A DNA stretch of 64,000 nucleotides from Planctomycetota bacterium (GTDB lineage: Bacteria > Planctomycetota > Phycisphaerae > Phycisphaerales > UBA1924), in assembly GCA_014584315.1 (NCBI GenBank), contig JACTNA010000005.1, positions 1 through 64,000 on the forward strand, given 5' to 3'. Below, piece by piece: positions 44,938-53,738 of the stretch (positions within the stretch are counted from its first letter, which is position 1; the number at the start of each line of letters is the position of its first letter). The position numbers and the translations under genes are program-made. Under the pieces are notes generated by a model, which was not told where the DNA came from, made no database searches, and worked only from the letters and a program-made list of their open reading frames with translations.

Positions 44938-45499
44938 CGGAAGGGGCGGGGTGTGGATCGGCGGGAGCGGGTGTGGGCGCGACGGATGGTGGCACACAGT
45001 CACGGGAAGTGGCGAAGTGGCAAAGTGGCTGCGTGGCAGAGTGGGGGTGAGTGGGAGGGGTAGCGGGCACCTGCGTAGCAGAAGGCGGTGGGGTGGTGGG
45101 CGCGGGTGAATGGAGCCTTCGGAGGACGGCGACGGCTGCGCGGCGGCGCACGGCGGGGTCTTCGGCGGTGCGAGCGGTGTGGCTGAGGACTTCGATGGCT
45201 TCGCGAGCGGCGGCCTGCGCGGCGAGACGGCGCTGGTCGGCGAAGAGGGCGTCGATGGCGGCGCACGCGCGGCGGATGTGGGGTTGACGGAACCAGAACG
45301 CGATATCGACGCGGCTGAGGTTGTGCGTTTGCGCGAGGGCGTCGAGGTCGGCGCCGGGGGTGTGGAGGGCGTTGAGGAGCGATTGGTCGAGGGTGGAGAG
45401 GGTCGGGTCGGGGGGAAGGTCGAACTGAAGAGGGGCATCGGGGCGGCGAGGCTTCGGGGCATCAAGGGCGGGAACAGTACTGGCGGGAGTGCGGTCCAC
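44642..45499 (-). CDS. Doubtful hypothetical with low-complexity tail
   Basis: 285 residues if read to the first in-frame stop. The first 125 residues look protein-like: LSTLDQSLLNALHTPGADLDALAQ and a helical segment with VDIAFWFRQPHIRRACAAIDALFADQ, resembling a small helix-turn-helix unit. The rest is Pro/Arg/Ser-rich, passes through the 8-base tandem repeat, and overlaps the hydrolase gene antisense by 296 bases. The real end was probably lost or shifted when the repeat appeared. No function is assigned. Confidence 0.35.
   Translation of the reverse strand: MDRTPASTVPALDAPKPRRPDAPLQFDLPPDPTLSTLDQSLLNALHTPGADLDALAQTHNLSRVDIAFWFRQPHIRRACAAIDALFADQRRLAAQAAAREAIEVLSHTARTAEDPAVRRRAAVAVLRRLHSPAPTTPPPSATQVPATPPTHPHSATQPLCHFATSRDCVPPSVAPTPAPADPHPAPSATSTRSAPHQPPTRSRRTPPPPRPRHHVPAWTARARSSPGSPLQTRSTADGPSVCAPPTPCRRRRRPSLDRSPAAAGRTARQGPPRSRPARPRAPPTT
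45006..45045. repeat. Tandem 8-base repeat, five units
   Basis: Five head-to-tail copies of a unit close to GAAGTGGC occupy 45006-45045: two exact, then AAAGTGGC, TGCGTGGC and AGAGTGGG. A G/T-rich stretch follows. The period is not a multiple of three, so the array is unlikely to be coding. Confidence 0.7.
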
Positions 45500-45634
45500 G
45501 CCTACAGGATCGCGAGTGCATCGCGGGATGCAAGGGGTCGTGCGTGCATGTCGGAGAATCTGCGCACGGCGCCGGTCGATCGACGTCAGATTGTGATGGA
45601 TTGTTGAGAGGCCGAGTCGGCAGACGGGCTGCGC

Positions 45635-48600
45635 TCACGGCGATCCCGGGCCGAGGTTGCGTCGGGGCGGATCGGGGTCGTGGGTGGGGGAGGGGTCGGT
45701 GGTGGCGTCGTTGCGCGGCGGTCCTGGCGGGCGGTTGAGGAGGCGGAGTTGGAAGTCGTGGACGAGGTCGCGGTAGTGGTCGCCCCAGATGCCGTGGCGG
45801 AACTGGGGGTAGAGCATGATCTCGAAGGGGCGGTTGGCTTCCTGCAACGCCTTGGCCAGGCGCGTTGCGTTCTGCATGTGGACGTTGTCGTCCATGGTGC
45901 CGTGCAGGATGAGGAGTCGGCCGTGCAGGTTTTTCGCGGCCTTGACGGCGGAAGTCTCGTCGTATCCGGCGGGGTTCTCCTGAGGGGTGTCCATGTAGCG
46001 TTCGGTGTAGATGGTGTCGTAGTCGCGCCAGTCGGTGACGGGTGCGCCGGCGATGCCCGCGGCGAAGAGGTCGCAGTTCGTCATGGCGTATGCGGTGATG
46101 AACCCGCCATAGGAGTGGCCCGACATGCCGATGCGTGAGCCGTCGATGCCGGGCTGCTGCCTGAGCCAGGTGATGGCGTCGATGATGTCCTCGAGTTCGG
46201 GGACACCGAGGCGTCGATAGGCGGTCCATGCGCTGACCGCGCCCTTGCCGCTGGCGGAGTAGGGGTCGGCGCGGAAGACGACGAAGCCGAGGTTGGCGAG
46301 CATGTGGTCTGGCGCGTTGCCGCGGGACCAGCCGCCGCGGACGGTGGGTGCGTGCGGGCCTGCGTAGGTCGTGAACCAGACCGGGTGCGGCCGGGCGGGG
46401 TCGAAGTCCGGCGGATAGAGGATGGTGGCGTCGAGGTGGGGGCCACGGCGCGACGGGATTCGGGCGCGCTCGAGCCGTCCGAGGCGCCACTCGTCGAGGT
46501 CGGGCACGGGGTTGGTGTCCAGGGTGCGGACGAGTGTGCCGTCGATGGCGCGGACGGCGACCCGTGCGGGGCGCTCGTCGTCGGACCAGGTGTCGATGTA
46601 GAGGGTGCCGGAGGGGTTGACGGAGACGCGGTGGGAGCCGGGCGCGGTGGTCAACCGTTCGAGGCCGGTTCCGTCGAGATTGACGCGGTAGAGGTTGTTG
46701 GTGAGGTGGTCGTCCTCGGGCGTGGAGGCGGTGAAGAAGAGCGTGGAGTTGGCTTCGTCGAACAACTCGATGCCGCGCACCTCGAACTCGCCGGTCGTGA
46801 CGGGGCGGATGAGCGAGCCGTCGCGGGCGTAGTGGTAGATGTGCTTCCAGCCGGTGCGTTCGGAGTCGAGGAGGAACGATCCGTCCTTGAGGAATCGCGG
46901 CGGCCAGGGGGCCTCGATCCAGGCCTCGGTCGAGTCGCGGAAGAGGACCGCGAACGCGCCGGCGTTGGGATCGACCGTGCAGAAATCGAGCCAGCGCTGG
47001 GCGCGGTCCTGGACGAAGAAGTACGCGGTGCGCGAGTCGGGCCACCAGCCGACGCCGGTCACGATGAACGAGCCGGCGGTGTAGCGGGACAGATCGGCGA
47101 AGCGCGGCGTTCCGCCGGCGACGGCCGCGATCCCGACGCGGACTTCCGGGTTCGGGCGGCCGGGCTTGGGGTAGGTCGCCGTCTCGACGCGTTGCGGCTC
47201 GGGCACGTCGTCGATGATCGTGAAGGTGTCGACCATCGAGGTGTCGGTCTCGAAGAAGGCGATGCGCGAGGAGTCCGGGGACCACCAGTAGGTGCGCCAC
47301 GAGCGTCCGAAGACCTCCTCGAAGTAGACCCAGTCGGCCTTGCCGTTGAGGAGTCTCTCGGAGCCGGTGGTGGTGAGGCGGCGTTCGGTGGCGGAGTCCA
47401 CGTCGACGACGAAGAGGTCGTTGTCGCGGACGAAGGCGACGAACCGGCCGTCCGGGCTGAAGGAGGCGAGTTCCTCGCGGGCGGGCGTTGCGGTCAGGCG
47501 TCTGGCGGCGGAGCCGTCGAGCCGGGCGTAGTAGAGGTCGTCGCCGTGCTCGAAGAAGCCCGCGGCGCGGTCCGCGGTTGTCTGCGAGAACGCGGATCGA
47601 TCGGCGATCCGCCTGGCCGTGGCGGCGTCGATCGTCGGGAGCGCGGCGAGGGCGTCGCGCAGGGCGGAGGGATCGGGCTGGGGCTGCGCGGTCGCCCGGC
47701 CGGTGCGGGCGTTGACCGTGTACCGCGTGCCGTCCTTGGTCTGGGCGAAGTGCTCGTCGTCGATCCACTCGCCGACGCGGACGGGCGAGCCGTTGAGGTC
47801 CGGACGGCGCCGGTCGCGGTAGACGCTGTCGAAGGTGATGGGTCGATCGAAGACGCGATCCTCGTCGATCGGGGGCTGGTCGGAGCGCGTGAGGGGTACG
47901 GGTTCGAGGACGCGCCGGATGGGGTACGGCTCGTCGGGGGCGAGGTGATCGTCGAGGAAGTTCCAGAGGGTGAGGCCGTCCTCGCTCATGGGTTCGAGGA
48001 GCAGCATCGCGAGCGGGCCGAGCGGCTGGGCGGTGCGCACGATCGCCGTGCCGGCCTCGACCCGCGGGGCGGCGGCCTCGGCGCTCGTCGTTACGCGCGT
48101 CGTGCGGTGTCCCTGGAACGGCCGCTCGGCCTGCTCGAGCGTGTCGACGCGGAGCAGTTCGGCGTCCAGTTCGGCGGTTTCGCGCAGTTCCTCGACCGTG
48201 ATGCCGTGGCGTTTGAGGCTCTCGATGACCGCGCTCAGGTGGGAGGGGACGAGGTACGCCCACGGCCTGCGAACCGAAAGTTCGGCCTCGTAGTCGAGCC
48301 ACAGTTCGCACTCGTAGTCGCGCGGGCGATCCGTGGCGACGCGTCGGCCTTCGCGCTCCTCGGTCTCGAAGCCCTTGACGGGTGCCTTGTCGGCGAGGGG
48401 GACGGCGCGCGTCCGAACGGCCACGTGGTCGTCCGCCTTCGGTGACTCGCCCGCCCGGGCCGCGCGGCGATCCGCGTCGCTCAGCAGCTTGATGATCTCG
48501 TCCTTGCGGCCGGCCGCGTCTTCGATGATGGCGCGGCAGAAGTCGAGCGTCGCGACCACGCGGTCTTTGAACGGCGCGTACGAGTAGGCTTCCGAGAGGA

Positions 48601-49465
48601 TGGCGATCCGGTTGCGCAGGCCGACGTAGTTCGTGCTGTAGCGCGGCTCGGCCGGGAACGACGTCCACTTCGCGTGGTTGTCCTCGAAGTTGCCGTAGAA
48701 GAAGGTCTCGTGGCCCTTGGTGTCGCGGAGCGTCTCGGTGATGCGGGGCAGCATCCCGTCCCGGACCCAGCGGATCAGTTCGGCGTCACCGGCCGGGTGC
48801 TTGGGGCCGGAGTAGGTCAGCACGTAGCGGTGGGCCGAGCCGTTGGTCGTGTGGGTGTCCACGAAGACGTGCGGGTCCCAGCGGCGGAGGCAGCGGATGA
48901 GCGCGCGTGTTTCGGGCGCTTCGGCCTTCACGAAGTCTCGGTTCAGGTCGTAGCCCTGCGCGTTGGGGCGAACGCCCATGCGCTCGGGTCCGACCTGGCC
49001 GGGCCGGTTGCCCGGTTCCATGCGTTCGTTGCCGTCGGCGTTGTAGATGGGCGCGATGCAGACGATGATGGACTTCAGGACGCCGGGGTCGTCGGCGAGG
49101 GCGAGTTCGCGGGCGAGCATCATCAGGGCTTCCTTGCCGCAGACCTCGCCGGCGTGGATGTTGCCGATGAGCAGGACGATCACCTTGCCCGACGCGCGGG
49201 CCTCCTCCGGCGTTGTGACCGGCGGCTCGGCGACGATCAGGAGCGGCAGTTCACGGCCCTCGACCGACCGGCCCAGCTCGGTCAGGTGGACCCGCGGCGA
49301 GCGATCCGCCAGACGCCGGGCGAGGTCCATGACGTCGGCGTGGGTCGCGGTCTGGGTGTACCCGGTTCGCTCGGCGGTGGTGAGCAGGTCCTCCGGCTGG
49401 GCGCGGCAGATCGTGGCGGAGGCCGTGAGTATGAACAGGACGACAAGCAGCGGTGCGTGGCGCAT
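45635..49465 (-). CDS. M14 carboxypeptidase-S9B dipeptidyl peptidase fusion
   Basis: 1276 residues from ATG 49465. A signal peptide covers about 1-22. The M14 zinc carboxypeptidase-like domain (about 30-330) has H104 and E107 in NIHAGEVCGKE, H205 in FVDTHTTNGSAH and a candidate catalytic glutamate E292 in ILSEAYSY. A linker domain leads to a DPP IV-type beta-propeller (about 560-980), with FVAFVRDNDLFVVD and YWWSPDSSRIAFFETD, and an S9 catalytic domain with S1118 in GMSGHSYGGF, an Asp in ILHGTMDDNVHMQN and a His in FRHGIWGDHY. No in-frame stop or internal start separates the halves. Secreted, complementary peptidase activities in one chain are inferred. Confidence 0.85.
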   Translation of the reverse strand: MRHAPLLVVLFILTASATICRAQPEDLLTTAERTGYTQTATHADVMDLARRLADRSPRVHLTELGRSVEGRELPLLIVAEPPVTTPEEARASGKVIVLLIGNIHAGEVCGKEALMMLARELALADDPGVLKSIIVCIAPIYNADGNERMEPGNRPGQVGPERMGVRPNAQGYDLNRDFVKAEAPETRALIRCLRRWDPHVFVDTHTTNGSAHRYVLTYSGPKHPAGDAELIRWVRDGMLPRITETLRDTKGHETFFYGNFEDNHAKWTSFPAEPRYSTNYVGLRNRIAILSEAYSYAPFKDRVVATLDFCRAIIEDAAGRKDEIIKLLSDADRRAARAGESPKADDHVAVRTRAVPLADKAPVKGFETEEREGRRVATDRPRDYECELWLDYEAELSVRRPWAYLVPSHLSAVIESLKRHGITVEELRETAELDAELLRVDTLEQAERPFQGHRTTRVTTSAEAAAPRVEAGTAIVRTAQPLGPLAMLLLEPMSEDGLTLWNFLDDHLAPDEPYPIRRVLEPVPLTRSDQPPIDEDRVFDRPITFDSVYRDRRRPDLNGSPVRVGEWIDDEHFAQTKDGTRYTVNARTGRATAQPQPDPSALRDALAALPTIDAATARRIADRSAFSQTTADRAAGFFEHGDDLYYARLDGSAARRLTATPAREELASFSPDGRFVAFVRDNDLFVVDVDSATERRLTTTGSERLLNGKADWVYFEEVFGRSWRTYWWSPDSSRIAFFETDTSMVDTFTIIDDVPEPQRVETATYPKPGRPNPEVRVGIAAVAGGTPRFADLSRYTAGSFIVTGVGWWPDSRTAYFFVQDRAQRWLDFCTVDPNAGAFAVLFRDSTEAWIEAPWPPRFLKDGSFLLDSERTGWKHIYHYARDGSLIRPVTTGEFEVRGIELFDEANSTLFFTASTPEDDHLTNNLYRVNLDGTGLERLTTAPGSHRVSVNPSGTLYIDTWSDDERPARVAVRAIDGTLVRTLDTNPVPDLDEWRLGRLERARIPSRRGPHLDATILYPPDFDPARPHPVWFTTYAGPHAPTVRGGWSRGNAPDHMLANLGFVVFRADPYSASGKGAVSAWTAYRRLGVPELEDIIDAITWLRQQPGIDGSRIGMSGHSYGGFITAYAMTNCDLFAAGIAGAPVTDWRDYDTIYTERYMDTPQENPAGYDETSAVKAAKNLHGRLLILHGTMDDNVHMQNATRLAKALQEANRPFEIMLYPQFRHGIWGDHYRDLVHDFQLRLLNRPPGPPRNDATTDPSPTHDPDPPRRNLGPGSP

Positions 49466-49491
49466 GGAGTGTCCTCCGGCGGTTGAGCCGA

Positions 49492-49529
49492 CGACAGGGT
49501 AGCGAGACGGGCGATGTGATACCCTGTCG
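49492..49529. promoter_or_regulatory. Inverted repeat between divergent genes
   Basis: CGACAGGGTA (49492-49501) and TACCCTGTCG (49520-49529) are perfectly complementary, with an 18-base spacer. Each arm carries an outward-facing TACCCT, which could be a -10 for the peptidase (minus) and the isomerase (plus). It could be an operator or a pair of overlapping divergent promoters. Confidence 0.5.
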
Positions 49530-49567
49530 GACCCGGGCGGGTGGCCCGGCGACGAGAGGATTCCCCG

Positions 49568-50563
49568 ATGGCACGACCTGTCACGCTGTTTACGGGCCAG
49601 TGGGCCGATCTTGGACTGGAGGAGATGGCCGCCAAGGCGGCGTCGTTCGGGTACGACGGGCTGGAACTGGCGTGCTGGGGCGACCACTTCGATCCGGGCC
49701 GCGCGGCGAAGGACAAGGCGTACTGCGACGGTCGGCACGGCTTGCTCGCGAGGCACGGCTTGAAGTGCTGGGCGATCTCGAATCACCTGGCGGGGCAGGC
49801 CGTGTGCGACCTGATCGACGAACGCCACAAGGCGATTCTGCCGGCCCACGTGTGGGGGGACGGCGAGCCGGAGGGTGTGAGGCGTCGGGCCGCGGAGGAA
49901 ATGAAGACGACGGCGCGGGCGGCGGCGAACCTTGGCGTGAAGGTGGTCAACGGCTTCACCGGGTCGGCGATCTGGCACAAACTGTATTTCTTCCCGCCGA
50001 CGACGCAGAAGGACGTGGACGCGGGGTTCGACGACTTTGCGCGGCGGTGGGGGCCGATTCTGGACGTGTTCAAGGAGGTGGGCGTGCGGTTCGCGCTCGA
50101 AGTGCATCCGGGCGAGATCGCGTACGACATCTACACGGCGGAGCGGGCGCTCTCGTCGGTGGGCGGGCACCCCGCGTTCGGGTTCAACTTCGACCCGAGC
50201 CACCTTGTCTGGCAGGGGGTGGACCCAGCGAGGTTCATCGATCGGTTCGCCGACCGCATCTTCCACGTCCACATGAAGGACGCGGCGACGACTCTGGACG
50301 GCCTGAGCGGCATCCTCGGGTCGCACCTGTCGTTCGGCGATGCGCGGCGCGGGTGGGACTTCCGCTCTGTGGGGCGGGGCGACGTGAACTTCGAGGAAGT
50401 GATCCGTGCGCTGAACCGGGCCGGGTACGCGGGGCCGCTGAGCGTGGAGTGGGAGGACAGCGGCATGGATCGGGAGCATGGGGCGCGCGAGTCGTGCGAG
50501 TTCGTGCGGTCGCTGGACTTCACGCCGTCGGGCCGGGCGTTCGACGCGGCGTTCGAGGAATGA
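49568..50563 (+). CDS. Sugar phosphate isomerase/epimerase-like TIM barrel
   Basis: 331 residues from ATG 49568, without a signal peptide. The AP endonuclease 2-like barrel is recognised from [60 protein letters not shown] with a metal-binding aspartate and histidine, HVHMKDA and [15 protein letters not shown]. Such enzymes isomerise or epimerise sugars using a divalent metal. It lies at the start of a plus-strand run containing a sugar oxidoreductase and the DUF1080 protein. Confidence 0.85.
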   Translation: MARPVTLFTGQWADLGLEEMAAKAASFGYDGLELACWGDHFDPGRAAKDKAYCDGRHGLLARHGLKCWAISNHLAGQAVCDLIDERHKAILPAHVWGDGEPEGVRRRAAEEMKTTARAAANLGVKVVNGFTGSAIWHKLYFFPPTTQKDVDAGFDDFARRWGPILDVFKEVGVRFALEVHPGEIAYDIYTAERALSSVGGHPAFGFNFDPSHLVWQGVDPARFIDRFADRIFHVHMKDAATTLDGLSGILGSHLSFGDARRGWDFRSVGRGDVNFEEVIRALNRAGYAGPLSVEWEDSGMDREHGARESCEFVRSLDFTPSGRAFDAAFEE

Positions 50564-50583
50564 ACGCAGGGCTGGACGCCTGA

Positions 50584-50589
50584 TATGAT
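50584..50589 (+). promoter_or_regulatory. Possible -10 hexamer TATGAT
   Basis: TATGAT lies 20 bases after the isomerase stop and 23 bases before the DUF433 GTG. It may give the toxin-antitoxin pair and the downstream oxidoreductase their own promoter. Confidence 0.35.
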
Positions 50590-50612
50590 CATGGTATCCC
50601 CGGGAGCCTGAA

Positions 50613-50858
50613 GTGAGCCGTCTTCCAGACAACTCGGACGATCTGCTGACTCGGATCACGATGGACGCTGCTCTGTGCGGTGGGCGTCCGTGCGTGCGAG
50701 GGATGCGGATACGGGTCTCGGACGTGATCGACCTGCTCGCCGCGGGGCTGACGCCCGCGCAGGTCGTCGAGGAACTGCCGGACCTCGAGCCTGATGACGT
50801 GCGGGCCTGCCTCGTCTTTGCATCGCGCAGGCTGAATCATCCGACGCTCGTCGCGTGA
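50613..50858 (+). CDS. DUF433 antitoxin-like protein
   Basis: 81 residues from GTG 50613, with GGGAG upstream. The DUF433 pattern is present: [20 protein letters not shown], then [36 protein letters not shown]433 proteins carry a helix-turn-helix and are the usual partners of DUF5615 PIN-like proteins. The next gene overlaps by four bases (GTGA), the coupling expected of a toxin-antitoxin pair. The role as antitoxin is known for the family by association and is not demonstrated here. Confidence 0.85.
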   Translation: MSRLPDNSDDLLTRITMDAALCGGRPCVRGMRIRVSDVIDLLAAGLTPAQVVEELPDLEPDDVRACLVFASRRLNHPTLVA

Positions 50859-51223
50859 CTCGCGGGGGAATAGCCGTGGAGGTATGGCTCGACATCCACC
50901 TCTCGCCGAAAGTCGGAGTGTGGATCGAGCGTGCGTTCGGCGTTCGCGCCGTGATGATGCGCGATCTCGGGCTTCAACGAACCCCCGACGAGAGAGTGTT
51001 CGCGATGGCACGCGACGCCAAAGCGGTCATCATGTCGAAGGACGCCGATTTCGTGCGGCTGGTCGAGCAGCATGGGCCGCCGCCGGCCGTCATTCGGCTG
51101 ACGTGCGGCAACACATCGAACGACCACCTGTGCGTGATACTGGCGTCCAGTCTCGCTCGCGCGCTGGATCTGGTCCGGGACGGCGAAGCCCTGATCGAAA
51201 TCGGAGACGCCTCATGGGATTGA
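50855..51223 (+). CDS. DUF5615 PIN-like toxin
   Basis: 122 residues from GTG 50855; a GTG at 50876 is possible, since the domain begins at [14 protein letters not shown]. The PIN-like acidic residues are in [21 protein letters not shown] and [17 protein letters not shown]. The family is a likely RNase toxin. Its 3' end overlaps the start of the downstream oxidoreductase gene by ten bases in another frame, so translation of a metabolic gene may be coupled to the toxin. Confidence 0.82.
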   Translation: MTRGGIAVEVWLDIHLSPKVGVWIERAFGVRAVMMRDLGLQRTPDERVFAMARDAKAVIMSKDADFVRLVEQHGPPPAVIRLTCGNTSNDHLCVILASSLARALDLVRDGEALIEIGDASWD

Positions 51224-52359
51224 AGTTGAAAATGGGGATGGTCGGGGGCGGGCAGGGGGCGTTCATCGGGGCGGTGCACCGCATGGCGGCGCGGCTGGAC
51301 GGCGGGGTGGAGTTCGTCGCCGGCGCGCTGTCCTCGACGCCGGAGAGGGCGGTCGCGAGCGGGCGAGAGCTGGGGCTGAGCGACCGGCGCAACTACGGGT
51401 CGTGGGAGGCGATGCTCGAGGGTGAGCGGGCGCTGCCCGATGGCGAGCGGATCGACTTCGTGAGCATCGTGACGCCCAACCACGTTCACTTCCCGGTGGC
51501 GAGGGCGTTCGTCGATGCGGGCTTCAACGTCGTGCTCGACAAGCCGATGGTGCACACGAGCGAGCAGGCCGCGGAACTGGGCGCGCTGGTCGAGCAGCGC
51601 AACGTGGTCTTCTGCGTGACGTACAACTACTCCGGCTACCCGCTCGTGAAGCAGGCCCGTGAGATCGTGCGCTCGGGCGAGATCGGCGACGTGCGCAAGG
51701 TCGTCGTCGAGTACAACCAGGGCTGGCTGGCGGATCGGCTCGAGGCGACCGGCCAGAAGCAGGCCGACTGGCGCACGGACCCGGCGCGGTCCGGGCTCGG
51801 CGGCGCGATCGGCGACATCGGCTCGCACTGCGAGCAACTGGTCTCCTACGTCACCGGCCTCGAACTTCATGGTTTGTGCGCCGACCTGACGACGTTTGTG
51901 CCGGGGCGCATGCTCGACGACGACGCGAACGTGCTGCTCCGGTTCCGCGGCGGGGCGAAGGGCATTCTGTTCGCCTCGCAGGTCTGCGTCGGCAACGAGA
52001 ACGACCTGCGGCTTCGCGTCTGGGGGACGAAGGGCGGCGTCGAGTGGCATCAGGAGGATCCGAACGCGCTCGTCGTCAGGCGGCTCGGCAAGCCCGAGCA
52101 GGTGTACCGGCGCGGCAACGAGTATCTGGGCGACGCGGCGAAGCGTGCCACGCGTCTCCCTTCGGGCCACCCGGAGGCGTTCATCGAGGCCTTCGCCAAC
52201 GTCTACCGCGCGGCGTGCGAGGCCGTCCGCTCCGGCGCGGGCGCGATAGGCCCGGCCCGCCACGATTTCCCCGGCGTCGAGGACGGGGCGCGCGGCGTCC
52301 GGTTCATCGAGCGGACGGTTGAGAGCAGCATGTCCGAGCAGAAGTGGGTCACGTTCTAG
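51214..52359 (+). CDS. Gfo/Idh/MocA family oxidoreductase (cytoplasmic)
   Basis: 381 residues from ATG 51214. The NAD(P)-binding start is [19 protein letters not shown], then [17 protein letters not shown] and [11 protein letters not shown], where the usual EKP is DKP. Substrate-side marks are [14 protein letters not shown] and the C-terminal [18 protein letters not shown]. No Tat signal is present, unlike the paralogues further right. It probably oxidises or reduces a sugar or cyclitol with NAD(P). The SGHPE-x-F-x-E-A-F-A-N-x-Y pattern is typical of the branch annotated as sugar dehydrogenases near isomerases. Confidence 0.85.
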   Translation: MGLKLKMGMVGGGQGAFIGAVHRMAARLDGGVEFVAGALSSTPERAVASGRELGLSDRRNYGSWEAMLEGERALPDGERIDFVSIVTPNHVHFPVARAFVDAGFNVVLDKPMVHTSEQAAELGALVEQRNVVFCVTYNYSGYPLVKQAREIVRSGEIGDVRKVVVEYNQGWLADRLEATGQKQADWRTDPARSGLGGAIGDIGSHCEQLVSYVTGLELHGLCADLTTFVPGRMLDDDANVLLRFRGGAKGILFASQVCVGNENDLRLRVWGTKGGVEWHQEDPNALVVRRLGKPEQVYRRGNEYLGDAAKRATRLPSGHPEAFIEAFANVYRAACEAVRSGAGAIGPARHDFPGVEDGARGVRFIERTVESSMSEQKWVTF

Positions 52360-52370
52360 GCGGCAATCAG

Positions 52371-52473
52371 AACGCGGAGGCGCGGAGAGAGCGGCGGAGG
52401 TGCGGAGTGAGGAGGCTGGTTTGATCCACGCGTGCTGTCGTTGCTCCTGCGCGCCGTCTTCGCGCTTTTGCGT
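52371..52473. repeat. Imperfect inverted, GC-rich intergenic repeat
   Basis: The left arm (AACGCGGAGGCGCGGAG...) and right arm (ending CGCGCTTTTGCGT at 52473) are roughly complementary. Stretches of the CGCGGAGGCGCGGAGA type are seen as dispersed intergenic repeats in many genomes. Only one copy is in the window, so this is a candidate, not a proven family. Confidence 0.35.
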
Positions 52474-52498
52474 ACATCCTTTCGCTGGAGACCAGGCC

Positions 52499-53710
52499 AT
52501 GACCCTGCTTGCACGTACCGGCGCCGTCCTGGCGATCGCCCTCTCGCAAGCCGCGCTCGGCCAGCACAATGCGCTGGCGGCTGAGGAGCGTGAGGCGGGC
52601 TGGACGCTCCTGTTCGATGGGACGACGCTCGACGGCTGGACGACGGCCGGCAACATCGAGGCCTGGGTCGTCAAGGACGGCGAGATCCACACCACCGGCA
52701 ACAACGGCTGGTGGCTGCGGACGAAGCGGATGTACCGCGACTTCGAACTGAAACTCGACTTCCTCATCCCTCCCGGCGGCAACTCCGGCGTGGGCCTGCG
52801 AGGATCGAGCGTCGGCGACCCGGCCTTCACCGGCATGGAGGTCCAGATCTACGACACGCACGGCCAGGAGCCGGGGCTGTCGCACTGCGGCGCGGTCTAC
52901 AACGCGATCGCCCCGGTGAAGCAGGCGGTCCGGCCGCCGGGCGAGTGGAACACCTACCACATCCGCCTTGTCGGCGACACGCTGGACGTGTGGCTGAACG
53001 GCGAGCGCATCCACGACGGCCAGAAACTCGACGAGCGCGGCATCTTCCGCTCGCCCGATCAACCGCTGCCGCTGCGCGACCGATTGCCGACCGGCTACGT
53101 CTCGCTGCAGGACCACGGCAATCCCGTGCGGTTCCGCAACATCAGGCTCCTCGACCTCTCGCCGGACCCCGATCCGGGCGACTTCGTGCCGTTGTTCAAC
53201 AATCGTGACCTCGACGGGTGGTTCGCGAAGGGTACGGGGAAGTGGGAGGTCGAGGGCGGCACCCTCGTCGGCCGCGACGGCGGCGGGCACCTGTACACCG
53301 ATCGGCTCTTCACGGATGTCGAGATCAGGGCGTTCGTGCGCGTCAACACGCGCGGCAACAGCGGCTTCTACCCGAGAGCGCTCCCCCCGCCCAACAACCC
53401 GGAGTCCTGGCCGATCGGCTATGAAGCGCAGATCGACAACCACGACCCGCGCAACTGGACCGGGTGCGTGTACGGCCGAGCGTGGCCGGACGGCGGCTAC
53501 CAACGCACGCTCATCACGCGCGACAACGCCTGGCTCGATTACCGCGTGCGAGTCGTCGGCAACCGCGTCCGGACCTGGATCAACGGCGTGCCGATGGTGG
53601 ACGCCGAGGTCGAGCCGTTCCCCCAAGGCCACGTCGCGTTGCAGACGCACCATCCGGGGAACGTGGCCGAGTGGCGGGATATTCAGGTGCGCGAGGTCAA
53701 GGCGGAGTGA
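52499..53710 (+). CDS. Secreted protein with two DUF1080 (3-keto-disaccharide hydrolase) domains
   Basis: 403 residues from ATG 52499, with a signal peptide (about 1-21). The first DUF1080 domain (about 35-220) starts GWTLLFDGTTLDGWTT and has FLIPPGGNSGVGLRG. The second (about 228-400) starts FVPLFNNRDLDGWFA and has VNTRGNSGFYPRA. Each has the concanavalin-like NSG-x-x-R strand pair. Some family members split 3-keto-disaccharides made by Gfo/Idh/MocA-type enzymes, which fits its place directly after a sugar oxidoreductase. Two domains in one chain suggest different binding sites or an internal duplication. Confidence 0.88.
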   Translation: MTLLARTGAVLAIALSQAALGQHNALAAEEREAGWTLLFDGTTLDGWTTAGNIEAWVVKDGEIHTTGNNGWWLRTKRMYRDFELKLDFLIPPGGNSGVGLRGSSVGDPAFTGMEVQIYDTHGQEPGLSHCGAVYNAIAPVKQAVRPPGEWNTYHIRLVGDTLDVWLNGERIHDGQKLDERGIFRSPDQPLPLRDRLPTGYVSLQDHGNPVRFRNIRLLDLSPDPDPGDFVPLFNNRDLDGWFAKGTGKWEVEGGTLVGRDGGGHLYTDRLFTDVEIRAFVRVNTRGNSGFYPRALPPPNNPESWPIGYEAQIDNHDPRNWTGCVYGRAWPDGGYQRTLITRDNAWLDYRVRVVGNRVRTWINGVPMVDAEVEPFPQGHVALQTHHPGNVAEWRDIQVREVKAE

Positions 53711-53738
53711 ACGCGGGAACTGGGCGCAAGACGCGCGG

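Noticed and set aside
41053..45465. Long minus-strand open frame joined to the DUF4190 gene
   Set aside because: It is antisense to the glycerate kinase and hydrolase genes. Only its last 112 codons look like a protein.
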